This document shows, piece by piece, positions 1 to 12,754 of a stretch of DNA of 64,000 bases. The notes under the pieces are model-generated. The model did no database searches. It had not been told where the DNA came from and saw only the letters and a list, made by a program, of their open reading frames with translations. The position numbers were made by a program, and so were the translations under genes. Source of the DNA: Rhea pennata (lineage: Eukaryota; Chordata; Aves; Rheiformes; Rheidae). The stretch covers positions 2,046,001 through 2,110,000 of the forward strand of contig NW_026907680.1 of assembly GCF_028389875.1 (NCBI RefSeq), read 5' to 3'. How positions within the stretch are numbered: the stretch's first letter is position 1; each line of letters opens with the position of its first letter.

Positions 1-3000
1 AGCATGCTGCAAATACACACCGTGGGGAAGTGTGACACAGAGACTCTCCACCACCCAAACACCCAGGGCTGCACAGCGTGCCCGAGGGAAAGCTCTGGGT
101 GCCCACAGTAGGACTTTTTCTCCAGGCACCAAGGAGAGCAGCAGGGTCAGCTCCAAGGACAGGCTCCAGCACACACCATTACCCACTGTCCTGAGCACTC
201 CAGTAGCCTCTGCTGTGTGGCCCCCAAGGACAAGCTTTCTTGGAAGCTTCAGAAAGGGAACCGGGAATAACTGCTCTGTCCCTTGCAGTCCTTCCGTCTT
301 CAGGCACTCATGTCCCTCCTTCCCATCCTCTTCAAAGTGCCCAAACAACTCGTCCTTGCCTCTAAGGGCTGCCTGAGCCATGGCCACACCCTCTCGAGCC
401 TGCTGCTCGCCACCCCTGACTGCTGCCTGGAAATGACCCTCCTTCCTCCTTGCTGCTGGCAGTCAAAGGAAGGGCATTGCCCAAGGGGAAACCCCACAGC
501 TTTGGGGAGATATTCACCCAAGGCATCCTCCCCTCCAGCAGCATTCCCTGCACACCCCTCTTGCACCTCGCACCAGTTGAGCTTTTCCACTTAGCTCCTC
601 ACAAGGCCTGACAAGGGCATGCAGACTCTTCCTCAGCCTCCAAAATTGCCCTGAGACACCCAGCCCTGCTCTCCACAGATGAGCAGCATTCTCCTTACTT
701 TCATCTATGGGCTAGGGGAAAAGGCCCTCCTCTTCCCAAAGGACCAATTACATTGAGTTGCCCAAAGGTCTGGAAGCTGGAAGCAGAGGCAGCGGGGGCA
801 GAAAGCCAAGAGCAGGCTCTGCCAGGCACTTGCTCTTGTCTGCCCAACCAGCGAGGGAGGCCTAGTCCTCGTGGCAGAGCTTAAAAGGCATTCAGAGCTC
901 CTCAGGACCTTGTGTCCAAGGGAAACATCACCCTCCAAGACACACAAGGCTACAGGGTCACCCTCCGCCATTCCCCCAAGTGTCTCACCTGCCTCGAGGC
1001 TCTTCCTCCACCGTGCCTTCCTCCACATTGGTAGCCACCACTTTGGATTCAGGCTGCCTCTCTCGCTGGAGGAGGCGCTGGCCAGATACATGCTCTGCAA
1101 TCAGAAGGGAAGAAAACACACAGTCAAGCCAAAGGCTGTGCTTTGGGAATGTGTAGGAGAAACACAGAAGGCAAGGGCAGAACAAATTGCTTTGAAGGTG
1201 GAAGGAAGTCTTGGCACAAGTGAGCAGATTGTCGACTCCCCATCAGGGCTGAGCTGCCTTGCCTCTAGTGCCTCATGCTAGGCGAGCCACGGTGCTGCAG
1301 CCTTGGCTCCAATGCCCTGCCAAGGACCAACAAAAGAGAAGGTGCAAAGCCCAGCCAGGCATCAGCCACTCCATTACCTTCCTTGCTGCTGGCAACATCT
1401 AGTCCCTTCTCCTCTTCCCACGTGGGCTTCACAGCTCCCACAGACGGTCTTGGAGGGGCACTCTCAAGCACATACCTGTAAACCAGAAAGACACCACTCG
1501 CAAGGAAGGGCCCCGCGTGTCCTTTGCTGCTTCTGTGAATTCTGGGCAAACAGACACATGGCCCAGCTGCTAGGAAGAGCAGCCTTTCCCAAAGGGGGAA
1601 TATGCAGGACAGGTCTCATCTCCTGCAGGACTCCCTCAGGAAGTGCAGGGACCCAGCATGCCTGCCTGCAGGCCCACAAGCTTCCTCCTCACACTGCTCC
1701 AGGCCTTCCCTCTACCCCTGGGGAGAGAGCTCCTTCTCAGCTTTCCAAAGCAAACCCTCCAGGTCAACACTGCAGCCTGTCTGACAGCTCCTGAGCAGGC
1801 TCCTGTGCAGGCACATCAGACAAGGCCCCTTTCCTCCAGCTTTCCACCCTCTTAGGAAATTCTAATCTAGACCTCCACAGCCCTTGCAATCCCTCCCAAG
1901 CTCAGGGCAGAGCATCTGCAAAGAACAGCCTCCATTCCTGGGCCCCTAGTGGAACAAAGGCCTTCACAAGGTGGGAGCCAGCACAGAGCTCAGCAGAACC
2001 CCCACACAGAGCCCAAACAAAGCCAGGGCATGGCTGCAGCACACGGGGATCCAACTCCTCGGAAGACTTGCTCTGCAAGCACATTCTGAGCAGCCTTCAC
2101 TAGCTCTGGCAACACACCTCGACCAAACCTGCAGTGAGGAGCTGCTCTTTGGGTGAGCCCGGAACTCAGGTGGAAAGGAGCAAACCAAAGTACTCACGTT
2201 GGAAAGACAATGAGAGAGCCAGAATGGATCAGGGAAGCCGCTGTTTGGGTGCTTGCGAGAACTGAATGCCTCATCTCTGGCATCTGCAAAGGGCAGAGAC
2301 ATGGGTGAGATGCTACGAAGAAAAGGACCTTGCTGTGCACAAGGGCAGACCATGTTTCCACTAATCAGAGAAGAAGCTGCCACTCAGAAAGAGGGAAACA
2401 CCCCTCGCTCTTGCTCACAGCCACCCCCACCTCCATTCTACAGACCAGCAGGTGCGGAATAATACAGGCAGATGGCCAGAAACACTGGCAGGCTTCTGTC
2501 AAGGGCAAGAGCCAAGAGGCTGATGCAGGAGAGCAGTTGTTGCCTAGTGGAGAAGTCAAGGGAGGCAAGCAGAGGTCTTCTGCACCAGAAAGCCCAGGCT
2601 GAATGACACGGCTGCACTGGAGACCTGGGCAAAGGCCCTGGCTTGCAATGACTTTGTCTGTGACAAACCCCGAGAGTCTTCTGCAACTTGAGGAGCAGCT
2701 GTTGGACGCACTGCCCCACAATCCCAAACATGGCCAGAGGAGGCCTGGAGACAAATGGGATCCTAACACAAAGACCCCAAGGAAAGGCTGACTTTCTGGA
2801 AGACTTCTGGAGGAAGCCTAGCAGGAAAGAACTCCCAGGACCCAGCAGTGGGGGGAAAGCGGTTGCTTTGGACTTGGCCAGGCTTGCAAAGGGGTGAGAA
2901 GGAGAGCTGTGGAAAAAGGCAGACTTACATCCAGAAGAGCTTTGAGCAGCTGTGGGGAGGCATTCAGCCTGCACAGAAAGCCTCTGTAAAACCACATTGT

Positions 3001-4981
3001 CACCTCTTTGCCTTCAATGAGAAGCACGCCAATGCCCTTGAAAAGAAGGGTCACGTTCTTCCCATTGGCCAGGCAGCAAGACAGAAGGTACACGGTCTCC
3101 TCCACGCAGGCCGCCACTGTTTTCCAAGGCACGGAGATGGCCACGGCTACGTGAGGATACTTCAGGGTCTCAGCTTTCCTGCGCCCTAGGCAACAAGCAA
3201 AGAGCAGCACAGTCACGGACGGAGCCCTTCAGCAGGCTCCCACACAGTGCTGGGCGCCTGAAGGTCTTGCGGCAGCACGGAGCTGCAGAGCTCTCTGCTT
3301 TAACCCCCACAAAAGCCCCCACAGGAGGCTCCTGTCAGCCCTCCCTGACCCAAATTCAAAGCACTCTGCAGCCTCCTCGGACAAGGCTACCGCAGGGCTT
3401 CCTTCCCTGCACAGACACCAAGAGCGAGCCCTGACCATCTCCTGGGAGCGGGAGGCAGGAGGGCAGGCCAAGCAGAGCAGCAAGGGGGCCAGCTGCCAGC
3501 AGAAGGCAGTGCACAGAGGAATGGTGCCGGCACTCAGGCCATGCCAGCTTTGACGAGCCTTAGCTGTGCCATGTCACGCTGGCTCCAAAGGAGGAGGAAA
3601 ACACATGGGCTGCACAACAGCCTTCCACGCTGCCTCTTAATCCATCGGTGTTAGGAAGCAATAGGAAGGACTTGTCCTTTTGAGCAGACGGCTGCTGTGG
3701 CATCAACGGGGAACAACAGTGGCAACTACACGGCACTGGAAGCAGCAGCCACAAAAGCCCCACTATGGAGCCACGCGTTCGAGCCAGTGCAAGAGAGAGA
3801 CACACCGAGAGACTCTCGTTGGATTCTGCATTATAATGTTGTGACAATCAAAACACCCTGAAGCTCTGCTCAGCACCCGGGGCAGCAAGTCTCAATTTCT
3901 AACAGCCCCTGGGAAACAGCAGAGAGCCACAGCCCCGCGATGTCCCCAGGGGAAGCCGAGGTTTCAGTCTGCCTTCTTACCAGCAACAGAGGCCTCCTCA
4001 TGGCTGAGGCCATGAAGATCCACAAGGTTGCTTGAGAGGCGAAATGCGGGTCTCTGAACAGTCAGAGGACCGTTCTTGCCAGCAACGACTTGTTTTGTAG
4101 CAACACTGAAGGTGCCAAGGGGAATAATTCTCACATCCTGCAGCCAGAGAAGTAGAGAGAAGCCTTAGAAGCATGGGAGACAGACAAAGAGAGAGTTGTT
4201 CTCCAAGCATGGCCACGGTGCTAGGTGCCCTGCCCATGGCTGGCATGCAAAGGGGCAAGACAGAGCCTTCTGGAAAGCTTGGCGGAAGCCCTGGAGAACT
4301 CCCTGAGAAGGCCATTCCCCATAGTTTCCTCCCCCTCCTCCTCAGCCTCCAAAGGCAACGTTGCCGCCCCTCCAGCACACGAAGAAAAGGCTTTCCCAGA
4401 ACGGCTCCCTTTCTGGCCTTGCACTCTGCCAGGATCTCCAGAGAGGGCCCAGAAAGCCTCCCACCCTTCCAGCAACCGCAGCTGCACTGCACATTGGGCA
4501 CCTCCCTTTTGGGAGAAGTCGGTCTGGGGCACAGCTGTCATTTGCAGCATGCTTCTGCAGGGAGGTTGCTTCTGCTTGGAGAGGAGGGGCAGGACTATTG
4601 CGGCCCATGGCCCCGAGGGGTCAGTGCTGCTTCCAGCATGGGTATGGGAGGGGAGGGAGAGGATGGCACATCCACCTTGTTCAGCACCAGCTTCTCCTGG
4701 ATGTAGTTGGAGACACCCTCCCAGATGGGCACGGCCACTGCAAAGCAAGGCAAAGAAACGTCATGCCCCCTGCACCACAAGGCACCATCAGCGGAGGACC
4801 CTTGGGGCACCCCCAGCCTGCCCAGGCTCCCCACAGCCCCCGGGCATCTACAGCCCATCTTGGCGCTCAGCCTCTCGACAGCAATCCTGGGCAAGGAGGT
4901 CGCGAAGGCCTTACCCCGCGGGGGGATGACGGGCACCCGCTGCTCACGCTGCGTGGCGCGGCCAGCGTCCCGGAGCTCCAT
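1..4981 (-). CDS. CCDC81-like protein, left-arm copy (partial, runs off the window)
   Basis: This is a spliced gene whose exons keep phase: 4,852-4,981 (start ATG at 4,981), 4,676-4,737, 3,981-4,137, 2,929-3,185, 2,198-2,283, 1,378-1,475, 989-1,094, then the first six bases of exon 8 at 1-6. All junctions are GT-AG. Exons 2-4 encode an HU-like CCDC81 N-terminal domain: an IWEGVSNYI start, a LTVQRPAF strand, and a FKGIGVLLI core followed by FYRGFL. Human CCDC81 has matching elements (IW..VS, QRPVF, FKGIGVL, FYKDFL). No stop or frameshift is visible. Exon 3 keeps the family-like IPLGTF sequence. Exon 1 ends at an unusual donor (GTAGAT), chosen because it is in phase in both arms. The protein is cytoskeleton/centrosome-associated in mammals; its role here is unknown. 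Confidence 0.85.
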
Positions 4982-5520
4982 GTCCGTGCCGGGCGCTCTG
5001 GCTTGGCCGCGCAGCGGGAGGGTCCCTGCAAAGGCTTCCTGGCCGCTCGGCTGCTCCTGCTGCGCCCTTCAGCGCAGCCCCGCGCTGCCCCGGGCTCCCG
5101 TCGCCAGCTCCCGCTGGGGCTCGTCAGCTCCTGGCAGCACAGCGGTGCCCAGAGCAGCCCCAGCGCCTGCGCTGCGGCGGGCTGTGCGGGACGAGTGGGG
5201 AGGGTGCGTGGGTGGGCGGGAGAGGGCAGCGGTGGCTGTGACCCGGCAGGGATGTCCCCTGTGACGCCAGCCCATGTCACAGAGGGGACCGGGACCCCCG
5301 GGGCCCCGGCCAGGGCTGGCCCTGCAGTGGGGAGGGGCTGCACGGGGCACTTGTGGGGCTGCCGTGACCCCCGCACTTGGGAGGTCCTGGGGCAGGGATA
5401 ACCCCACCGGGGGACCGGCTGGGCTGGGCGCTGCGGCTGCGCTCAGCCCGGCCATGGCCCCATGCGGGAAACCTGGCTGCGAGGGGAGGGGGGCAGTGGG
5501 GCACTGCACCAGCCTCCACC
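4982..5520 (-). promoter_or_regulatory. GC-rich 5' flank of the left CCDC81-like gene
   Basis: The 0.5 kb upstream of the start codon is strongly GC- and CpG-rich with no TATA box near the ATG, which is typical of a CpG-island promoter. It includes a short interrupted inverted repeat around TGACGCCAGCCCATGTCA (5,260-5,280). The assignment as a promoter rests on position and composition only. Confidence 0.5.
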
Positions 5521-5636
5521 CATGGCGACACAGCACAGGCTGCGGCTCCTGCTGCCCCCGGTGCAAGGAAGTGCTGAGAACGGACCGATGGCAGGGAAAC
5601 CTCCAGCAAGGCCTTGGCAGGCAGCAAAGCCCTGGC

Positions 5637-5867
5637 TCAGTGCCGAAGGAGAAGTTTCCTCCTGCCAGGCGTGGGCAGCTGGTGCATCCTGCCTCTGGGA
5701 ATGTCCCTCAGAGCCCCCAGATGATGCCACACACGGGTCTGTGTCTCTCCACATTGCCCAGGGAGAGCTCGCAGGCACTTGCGCATGCCCTGGATCACCT
5801 CTGGCACCTCTGGTGTCACCCAGTGTTTCCACGGCAGCAGCTGACTCCCACCTTCCACCACCTTGGA
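5637..5867 (-). CDS. Candidate terminal exon of an unrecognised gene (left)
   Basis: A polypyrimidine tract and CCAG acceptor are followed by 76 open codons and a stop. The peptide begins SKVVEGG and includes PWKHWVTPEVPEVIQ. The right arm keeps the same frame and stop with only two or so amino-acid differences. I do not recognise the family. No upstream exons could be assigned, so this could also be a chance open frame kept by the recent duplication. Confidence 0.3.
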   Translation of the reverse strand, partial: SKVVEGGSQLLPWKHWVTPEVPEVIQGMRKCLRALPGQCGETQTRVWHHLGALRDIPRGRMHQLPTPGRRKLLLRH

Positions 5868-8800
5868 CTGGAAATGGGAGGGGGGACAAGGAGCTCGCAC
5901 ACTTCTGTGCACCTCTTTTGGGCACACGGCAGCTTAAGCAGGATGAATCCCACAACCGTCCTGGGGGTTAGTGGCGTGCATGGGATGGAGATGTCTGCCC
6001 CACCACCTGGAGGGCTTCTCCCCAAAGAAATGAGGGGCCCAGGCTGACTCAGCTCACTTACTGCTAGAAGCCTGGGGAAATGACTTTCCTGCTGGGTGCA
6101 GGAGCAGCTCCTCTGCCAGGAGCCGCAGTGCTGAGGGCACTGCCTGCCTGTGCTGAGCTGAGCTGAGACAAAACGGAGGGAAGCTCCGGACGCTCAGGAG
6201 GGAGGCAGCAGCTGAGAGCTCCTTGCGGCAGAAATGGGCAGAGCCCTTCCAGTGGGAAGTCTCTGGCTGCAGGGCAGTGCTGCTGGGCTGCTCGCGGTGT
6301 CCTGGAGACCTCGCGCAGGTGATGGTTGAGGCCATCTTTCCAGAGAGCTCTCTCGGTGGAGCAGCTGGTGCTTTAGGGCAGGGACTTGCTGCCACAGTGT
6401 CCGAGGGACAGGGCGGCACGGCTCCCTTCTACCGGGGAGGGCGGCAGGGCTGTGCGAGCAGGGCGTGCGTGCAGCCAGGTGTGCCCAGGGCTGTGGCTGA
6501 GAGCAGTGTCCTGGGAGGTCAGGGTGCCCAGGGCCATGCCTCTGCCACCTGCCTTGGTCAGCACTCAGCCCGCCTGGGCAACTGCCTGCAGGGCTGCGTG
6601 GAGAAGCCATGGTGGGAAGTAGCAGCCCACAGAAGGGCAGGATCTTGCTGTCCCAGATCAGAGGCTGTGTGGGGCAAGGCTGCTCAGAGCTGCTGCTCAG
6701 CCCCAGGAGCTTGCCCGGAGGAAAGTCAAGGCAGGGACGACTCCACAGGCAAGGAGGTTTCCTGAGTGTTGGCTTTCTGTTCCACGCTGTTGTTTTGGGG
6801 GAAGGGAAAAGGAGGTGCCAAGGCTGGAGAAGAGCTGGAGACTGGGGAGGCTGCTGAGGGGTCAGCAGGTCTGTGGGGAAGCTCAGAAAGTGCTTTTGCC
6901 CCTGCTCTGCCCATGCACAGCAGCAGTAGCAGCAGCAGCTCTGCTGGCCCCAGGAGCCTTTGTGGCAGCTGCTCCTTGGCACCTGCCAAGAGGTGGGTGC
7001 CCCAAGGCAGTGCCCTGCTGCCGGGAGGGCTCTCTGGGGCACAGCCAAGTGCCCCAGAAGTGGGCTGGTGTGTGTTGGCTAAGGCAGGCAATAGACATGG
7101 GAGAGGGCATTTGGTGCTGGCAGGAAAAGCAGCAGGCGGTGGAGCCATGGTGCGAGAAGGGGAGGAAGGCAGAACAGAAGTGTGGTGGGAGGGAGAATTA
7201 GGGAATTTAGCTCTCTTCTCCTCCAGTGCAGATGTTTTCCTCCCAGAAAACCCCACATGGCCTCTGCCAGCCCGCAGAGCCTCTGCCCCACAGGCCCCAG
7301 GGCCAGGCCAGGCACTGCCTTCTCTGCAGACAGACCTCTGGCTTAGGAGAGAGTCCGATTCCAATGAGATGTTACTCCAGCCTAGGCCTCTCTTGCAAAG
7401 GCTGGAGCAGCAGCAAGTACACGGAGGTTCTGCTTGCAAACTGCAGCTCACTAAGTGCTTGAGGTCAGTGTTCCAAGAGCTGCTGGTGCTTCAGCACAGT
7501 GTTTCTAGCACAGGCTGGAACAGCAGCAAGTAGGTGCAGAACAGCCAAAAATGCACTGATTGCCCCAACAGGGTCTTCTTCCAGCAGCCTGGGGCCTGGG
7601 AGCTTCCTCAGCCAGAGGCAGGAGACACAAAGCCTTTGTCCGCTTGGTCCTTCCAGAAGCGCACCCCCACCTTCGGCTGAAAGCACACCGTCAATGTGTG
7701 GCATGGCCAGATGCGGTTCCTTGCTTGGCTTCTCTCTTCCTCTTCAAAGCACTTCTGCTGGGCATCTTCTCACCTCCGCACGGCAAGGAGATGCGGCTTT
7801 CAGCGACCTCTCTCTTGCCTCTCCTTCCTGACCAAGAGCTGTTAGCTCACAGCCTGCCCCGGTGCATACAAAGTTCAGATGTGGTCATTTACTCCCCAAG
7901 AGGCCTTACTCCTCCTGCAGCAAATACCCTCTGGCACTTTATTGCCCAGCCATTCCCTGTGCTTTGGTCCTTCTGTAGCTCTTATTTGGGGAGCCTATAA
8001 CATGGAGAGGAATGAGAGGTTCTGGTTTTGGTTTGTTTGAAAAGATTGATCCCTACCAGAAGCAAGCAAGGCAGAAAGACATCTTGGGCTGGATTTTTCC
8101 TCCAGACCACGTTTGTCACAGCAGAGAGTCAGCTGCCTGTATGGGAGCATGATTTAGATCGGAAAAGGGTGCGGGAACTCCTCATCACAAAGGCCTTAAG
8201 CCATACTGGGGAGCCAAAGTCCTCAGCGAAAGCCCACAATTTTCTCAGCCTGGTCTTCAAGTACGGCCTCAGAACACAAGTGGGCCTCTTGGCATGCTGG
8301 GCTGCCACCTTCAGCAGGAGCTCTCCTGGATGGGCTGAGTTCTTGCTTTTCTCTTTACTCATACAATTTCAAGAAGAAAACAAGAACTCCCCACCAGTGT
8401 CCCCGGCCACACTGAGATGACTGTGGCTCCTAATGGCTCCATTCGCAGAAGGGCCCAGGAAGAGTCTGCATAGGTATTGTCAGAGAAGGAAAGCTCCTCA
8501 GATCCACTGGAGATGTGGGCCTTCCACTCGTGTATGCAGTGTGCTTCCCAGGCTCTGACAAAGGAAAGGGATGGGCGGAGGAGGAGGGCAAACTGGTTCC
8601 TCTGGAGTCCCTGCTTTGTGACAGGACCTATTTCAAAGCACGGAGCTCATCAGAGAGGTCCTTTTTGCTCCAGGATCTTTTCCTCACCCAGCACTGTGAT
8701 TTGTTTCTCTACAGCTTTCAACATTTGCTGGCGTGTCCACAAACCTATTGCCTAACACTAGCATTTTTGAATGTCATCCGTGCTGACTGGCAGCAATGTC

Positions 8801-9135
8801 ATTTATTGGCTTCTGAGACTTTATCTGATTGTGCTCGATGCAGGAAGACAGTGAGGGTCTTCTTGGTTGGTTTACATAGTCCTGTAGAGGAGCTTCCCTG
8901 GAAAAAAGGAAGTTTCGACAGGGCAAGTGGTACCCGTGTGTGTGTTTGTGTATGCATATACATCTCCATCGAGAAGGCTCAGCAGAAAGCGGCTAAAAGA
9001 TTTGTCCTCCATAAAACTGCCTTTCTGAGCTGTGAAGGAAAATGGGATGCTTGGAGACAGGAGTCCAACCTGCAGGAGTCCAGGTTGGGCAGTGGTGTAA
9101 GTAGATATGGTCGGTGGGTTTTCTGAAAACGTGTG
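5868..9135. other. Left arm: no recognised gene
   Basis: I see no exon chain that I can name here. Several open frames exist on the minus strand (for example 8,129-8,362), but none has both a recognisable domain and consistent splice phases. A short TG/CA-rich stretch lies near 8,937-8,960. The mirror region is 54,725-57,990. Confidence 0.5.
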
Positions 9136-9139
9136 GTGC

Positions 9140-9480
9140 ATATCACAGAATCACAGAATGGGTAAGGTTGGAAGGGACCTCAGGGGATCATCTAGTCCTA
9201 CCTCCCTGCTCAGGCAGGGTCACCTCGACCATGTTAGACAGGGTTGCATCCGGGCAGGGTCTGAATCTCTCCAGAGGAGGAGACTCTACAATGTCTCTGG
9301 GAAACCTCTCCCAGTGCTCGGTCACTCTCACAGGAAAGAAATTCCTCCTCATATTGAGGCGGAGCTTCCGCTGGTTCTGTTTGTGCCCGTTGCCTCTTGT
9401 CCTGTTGCATGGCACTAGTGAAAAGAGTTCGGCCCCATCCCTTTGACGAGGATATCCAGTGGAATTTCCTTCACTCTCTT
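9140..9480 (-). mobile_element. CR1 LINE 3' fragment (left)
   Basis: The segment opens with the repeated TCACAGAATCACAGAATGG motif, the reverse complement of the CR1 3' terminus, followed by the conserved CR1 3' region (GGAAGGGACCTCAGGGGATC and onward). It is a 5'-truncated, non-autonomous copy. It is present in both arms, so it predates the palindrome. Confidence 0.9.
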
Positions 9481-10690
9481 TCAAGAGCCCGTTGAGTGAT
9501 AATCAAACACAAAAAATCAAATGTCTTCCTCTGTGTGGGCCCCTTTCATTTTGAGTTCCTCTGAGGGCTTTACCTCTCTCTACATTTTTGCACTCTCCAG
9601 TCCCATGTACTATTTATTTCCACAAACGCTTTGGGCTACGTGTGCTGAAAAACTAACACTGGGTTTTTTTTTTCCTCCTCTCCCAGGTGCAGGTGAAGTT
9701 GGAAGTACATGTGTTGGCCTCCACGCATCTACTGAAGGATCTGCAGCAAATGCCACTTTCCAGGGCAATACAGAGGCATTGTGATATTCTGAGCAGAAAG
9801 GATGTGACCGGCACAAAATACAATGCAATGCTGGTGAAAAATATTTGCTTTACACAGCACGGTAATGGTTTCCCACTAAGTGGTCTGGCTGTGAGAAATC
9901 CTTGCCGCAGGCTGAACCTAAACTCCAAGGGGTTTCAAAAACTGCCAGGCACATGGCACTTCCCTCTAACAAGTCTGCAGGGATACGGAGCATGTCTGGC
10001 ACCGTAAAGTCCATGTCCCTTCTCGTGCGAGTAACCAACTGGCTAACCTTTCTTCTGCAGCTTGATGGAGCTGCCTAAGTATTTTGTATGGAAGCACACG
10101 TGTGGTCTTGCTCAAGTCAGGTGCTGCCTTTTAGCCACAGCAGTCCCTCTGCTCCCTTCCATTCTCTTCCTGCTACAGACATGTAGCATTTTCAGCGTTC
10201 TCTTAGCACTGAGCACATTGCTCCTGGATCTGTTCTGTGACCCCTACTTCAGTCCTCATGCACTGGAAAACCCTCCAGTGCAGCCCAGCATGGCCACTGG
10301 CAGGCACAAGGCTTTGATGCTGAGTGTGAGGGCACTTGTGCCTTGCACCCGGGAGCCTCGCAGCAGGAAAATGGTGTCAGTGCTGACAGGGAGGTGATTC
10401 CAGCCCCACCCACCTGGAAGCCAGGAGGAGGAACCTTGCTGCTGCTTCTGCTAGTGAGCTCACTTGTGCCTCAAGACCTGAGAGGCCACCAGTGGCCACA
10501 AAGCTGCTGTTAGTGCCTGGGAGGGAGCAACCAGCCTGGGGAGGCAGCAGGGGTGTTGGCAAGCTCAGTGCCGGAGGGGAGAGCAGCAGGTGTTGTGCAG
10601 CTGCCTCCAGGAGGGCTCCACGCTGTCTCCCATTGCTTCTTCAACAATGTCCTGATGAAGCAGGGACTTGGTGCGTAACCAGGGAGGGGT
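9481..10690. other. Left arm: non-coding stretch between CR1 fragments
   Basis: A mixed unique sequence with a short poly-T near 9,664. No exon, RNA gene or repeat family is recognised. The mirror is 53,170-54,379. Confidence 0.5.
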
Positions 10691-11395
10691 GCTGATACCT
10701 GGCTGTGCTGGAAAGGAGATTTTCAGAGAAGGACCTGGGGGCTGTGGTGGGCACCAAGCTGACCATGAACCAGCAATGTGCTCTGGTGGCAAAGAGCAGC
10801 CATGGTATCCTGGGCTGCATCAGGAAGAGCATTGCCAGCAGGTGGAGGCAGGTGATCCTTCCCCTCTGCTCAGCACTGGTGAGGCCGCACCTGGAGAGCT
10901 TGGTCCACCAGCACAAGAGAAACATGGACCTACTGGAGTGTGTCCAACCACAAAGAAGACTAAGGGCCTGGAGCATCTCCTGTATGAGGAGAGACAGAGA
11001 TAGCTGGGCCTGTTCAGTGTGTAAGGGGAGAAGGCTCAGGGCAATTTGAATGTACAGAAGTACCTGATGGGGACATGGCATAAAGAAGACAGAGACAGAT
11101 TCTTCTGTGACAGCCAGTGGCAGGATGGGAGGCAACAGGCACATGTAGAAATACAAGAAATTCCATTGAAATGTAAGAAAAGATTTTCTGCTGCAAGAGC
11201 GATGGAAGACTGGACCAAGTTGCTCAGCAGGACTGTGAGTCTCCATCCTTGTTGCTGCTCAAAACCCAACTGGACACGGTCTCAGTCAGCATGCTCCAGG
11301 TATACCTCCAGGTATAAAAGAAAAGAGGGTGGAGGCAGATGTTCTCCAGGGGTGCTTTCCAACTTCAGCAATGCGTTGATTCAGTGATTTGGTGA
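10690..11395 (+). mobile_element. CR1 LINE, degenerate end of ORF2 and 3' end (left)
   Basis: Broken frames match the C-terminal part of CR1 ORF2: an EKDLGAVV segment, then KLTMNQQCALVAKSS, GILGCIRKSIASR, LVRPHLE and, in another frame, the short linker to YEER. It ends with a decayed CR1 tail (CTTTCCAACTTCAGCAATGC... GATTCAGTGATT). Frameshifts and stops mean it is dead. It is present in both arms. Confidence 0.88.
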
Positions 11396-11494
11396 TGCTG
11401 CCATTTGTGAAGTCACTTGTGAGCTGCCTAGAGGAACTTTGCTTCTCCATGGAAGAACTCCTCTGTATCACAGAGCAGTCAGTGCCTCGGCAAA

Positions 11495-12124
11495 TTACTT
11501 CTCAAGGACTTCAACGAGGCGTGGGGGCTTTTTCTTCAGGGCCTCGTACAGGCGATCCTTGCACCAGGAAGTCCAGCTCGGCATCAGCCTGAACAGCTCA
11601 CGCATCATGGTGTGGGATGGTTTCTCCGCCAGAATTCGTTGGTATTGCTCAAAGTCCAGAATGTCCCCGAGCAGGAGGTCCAGGACACCTTTCACTTCTA
11701 CAACGCGTTCAGCCAGCTCCACTCGGTGCCTATCAACAAAGTGTTCCCCTGGGGAGGCCAGAAGCAAAGGGTTAGTCATCTGTGGACACACTGGTGCTCT
11801 TTCAGCTGCTTCACAGGTCATGGAGCAGCAGCCACTTCAGAGAGGGGTTTGCCTGAGCTAGCACGACCCAAGGAGGAAATGAACGGCACCACAGAGCACC
11901 CAGTCCTCTCTGTTGTTAGTGGGTGATGGCAGCATCTAGCCGAAAGCAGAGGCTCGTGTGAAGGTCTAATTCAAACTGGGGCTGTGCCGGGGCCAATGCT
12001 GTGTTTTAGAGTGGGTGTTTGAGCCCCTGCCCCTGGTTTTGAGGCATTTTGCCCCCAAAAGTCTCACCTGTCACTGCCAACATTTGAACAGATTCTTTGG
12101 GGATTTGTTCTCTGCCCCTAAAGC
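11495..12124 (-). CDS. CARD-domain protein, ASC/NLRP1/CARD8-type (left, 3' exons only)
   Basis: Two exons join in phase: 12,068-12,124 (57 nt linker) and 11,495-11,748 (CARD, then TAA). The CARD opens HFVDRHRVEL, continues with LDLLLGDIL and QYQRILAEK, and closes with MRELF..W..CKDRLYEAL. This is the pattern of the ASC, NLRP1 and CARD8 CARDs (HFVDQHR or HFVDQYR, EQYQ, MRKLF, CKD..L.AL). In those proteins the C-terminal CARD recruits caspase-1. Here the domain is C-terminal too. No FIIND, PYD or NACHT exon was found upstream, and the first exon may lie in the CpG island at 13,040-13,380. The left copy keeps LMPSW, closer to the mammalian pattern than the right copy's LLLSW. Domain identity is strong; the role is inferred. 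Confidence 0.8.
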
Positions 12125-12750
12125 CTGTGGGAGAGCAAAACAGAAAAGAAATGAGAGGGGAAGCAATGGGAGGGAGCTCCAATCTTGCATGGTCAATGGG
12201 GTGCTGCAGAAGGGAAGGACAGAGCAGACACCTTTCCAAAGGAGGCTCCTTCCCTTAGGGGACTAGGACTCCCAGGCCACCTCCCAGCCTTGCTGGTGAC
12301 CCTTTCTCATGGCTGCTCCCATCTCCACTGAGCCAGTGCCATCAAGTGACAGCACAGCTAATTACAGCCCTATCAGAGACCACCACAGCTGCGCAGTGTG
12401 AACTGGCCATGGGAAATGCTGGAGCTATGGATGATGTACGATGAGCACCTCTGACAGGGAGGAGACATCCCATCACCTGGTTCAACCTGTATGTCTTGCT
12501 GGGAACTCACTGCATTGGAGTTTTAAGCTAATTTCAGACAGTGTCATGGCAAATACGTTCAATTGAGCTCATCACCCTTGGTTTGTTCTGCAGCAACCAT
12601 GCACACGTCAACATGGCTGCCCCACAAACACGCCGACACGCACATGCCAACGACACAGCTGGGCCTTTCACAGGCAAAGACACACACACGGCAGCCCCAC
12701 GCACACACATATGCAGCGCAATGGGGACCACTGGGGCAACATCCCCCCTG
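12125..12750. other. Left arm: likely intron or 5' flank of the CARD gene
   Basis: Non-repetitive sequence between the CARD linker exon and the minisatellite. I see no exon with matching phase. The mirror is 51,115-51,737. Confidence 0.4.
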
Positions 12751-12754
12751 CTCC

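Noticed and set aside
10690-11395. Open frames with LTMNQQCALVAKSS taken as a host gene
   Set aside because: They are fragments of the CR1 reverse-transcriptase C-terminus in broken frames.
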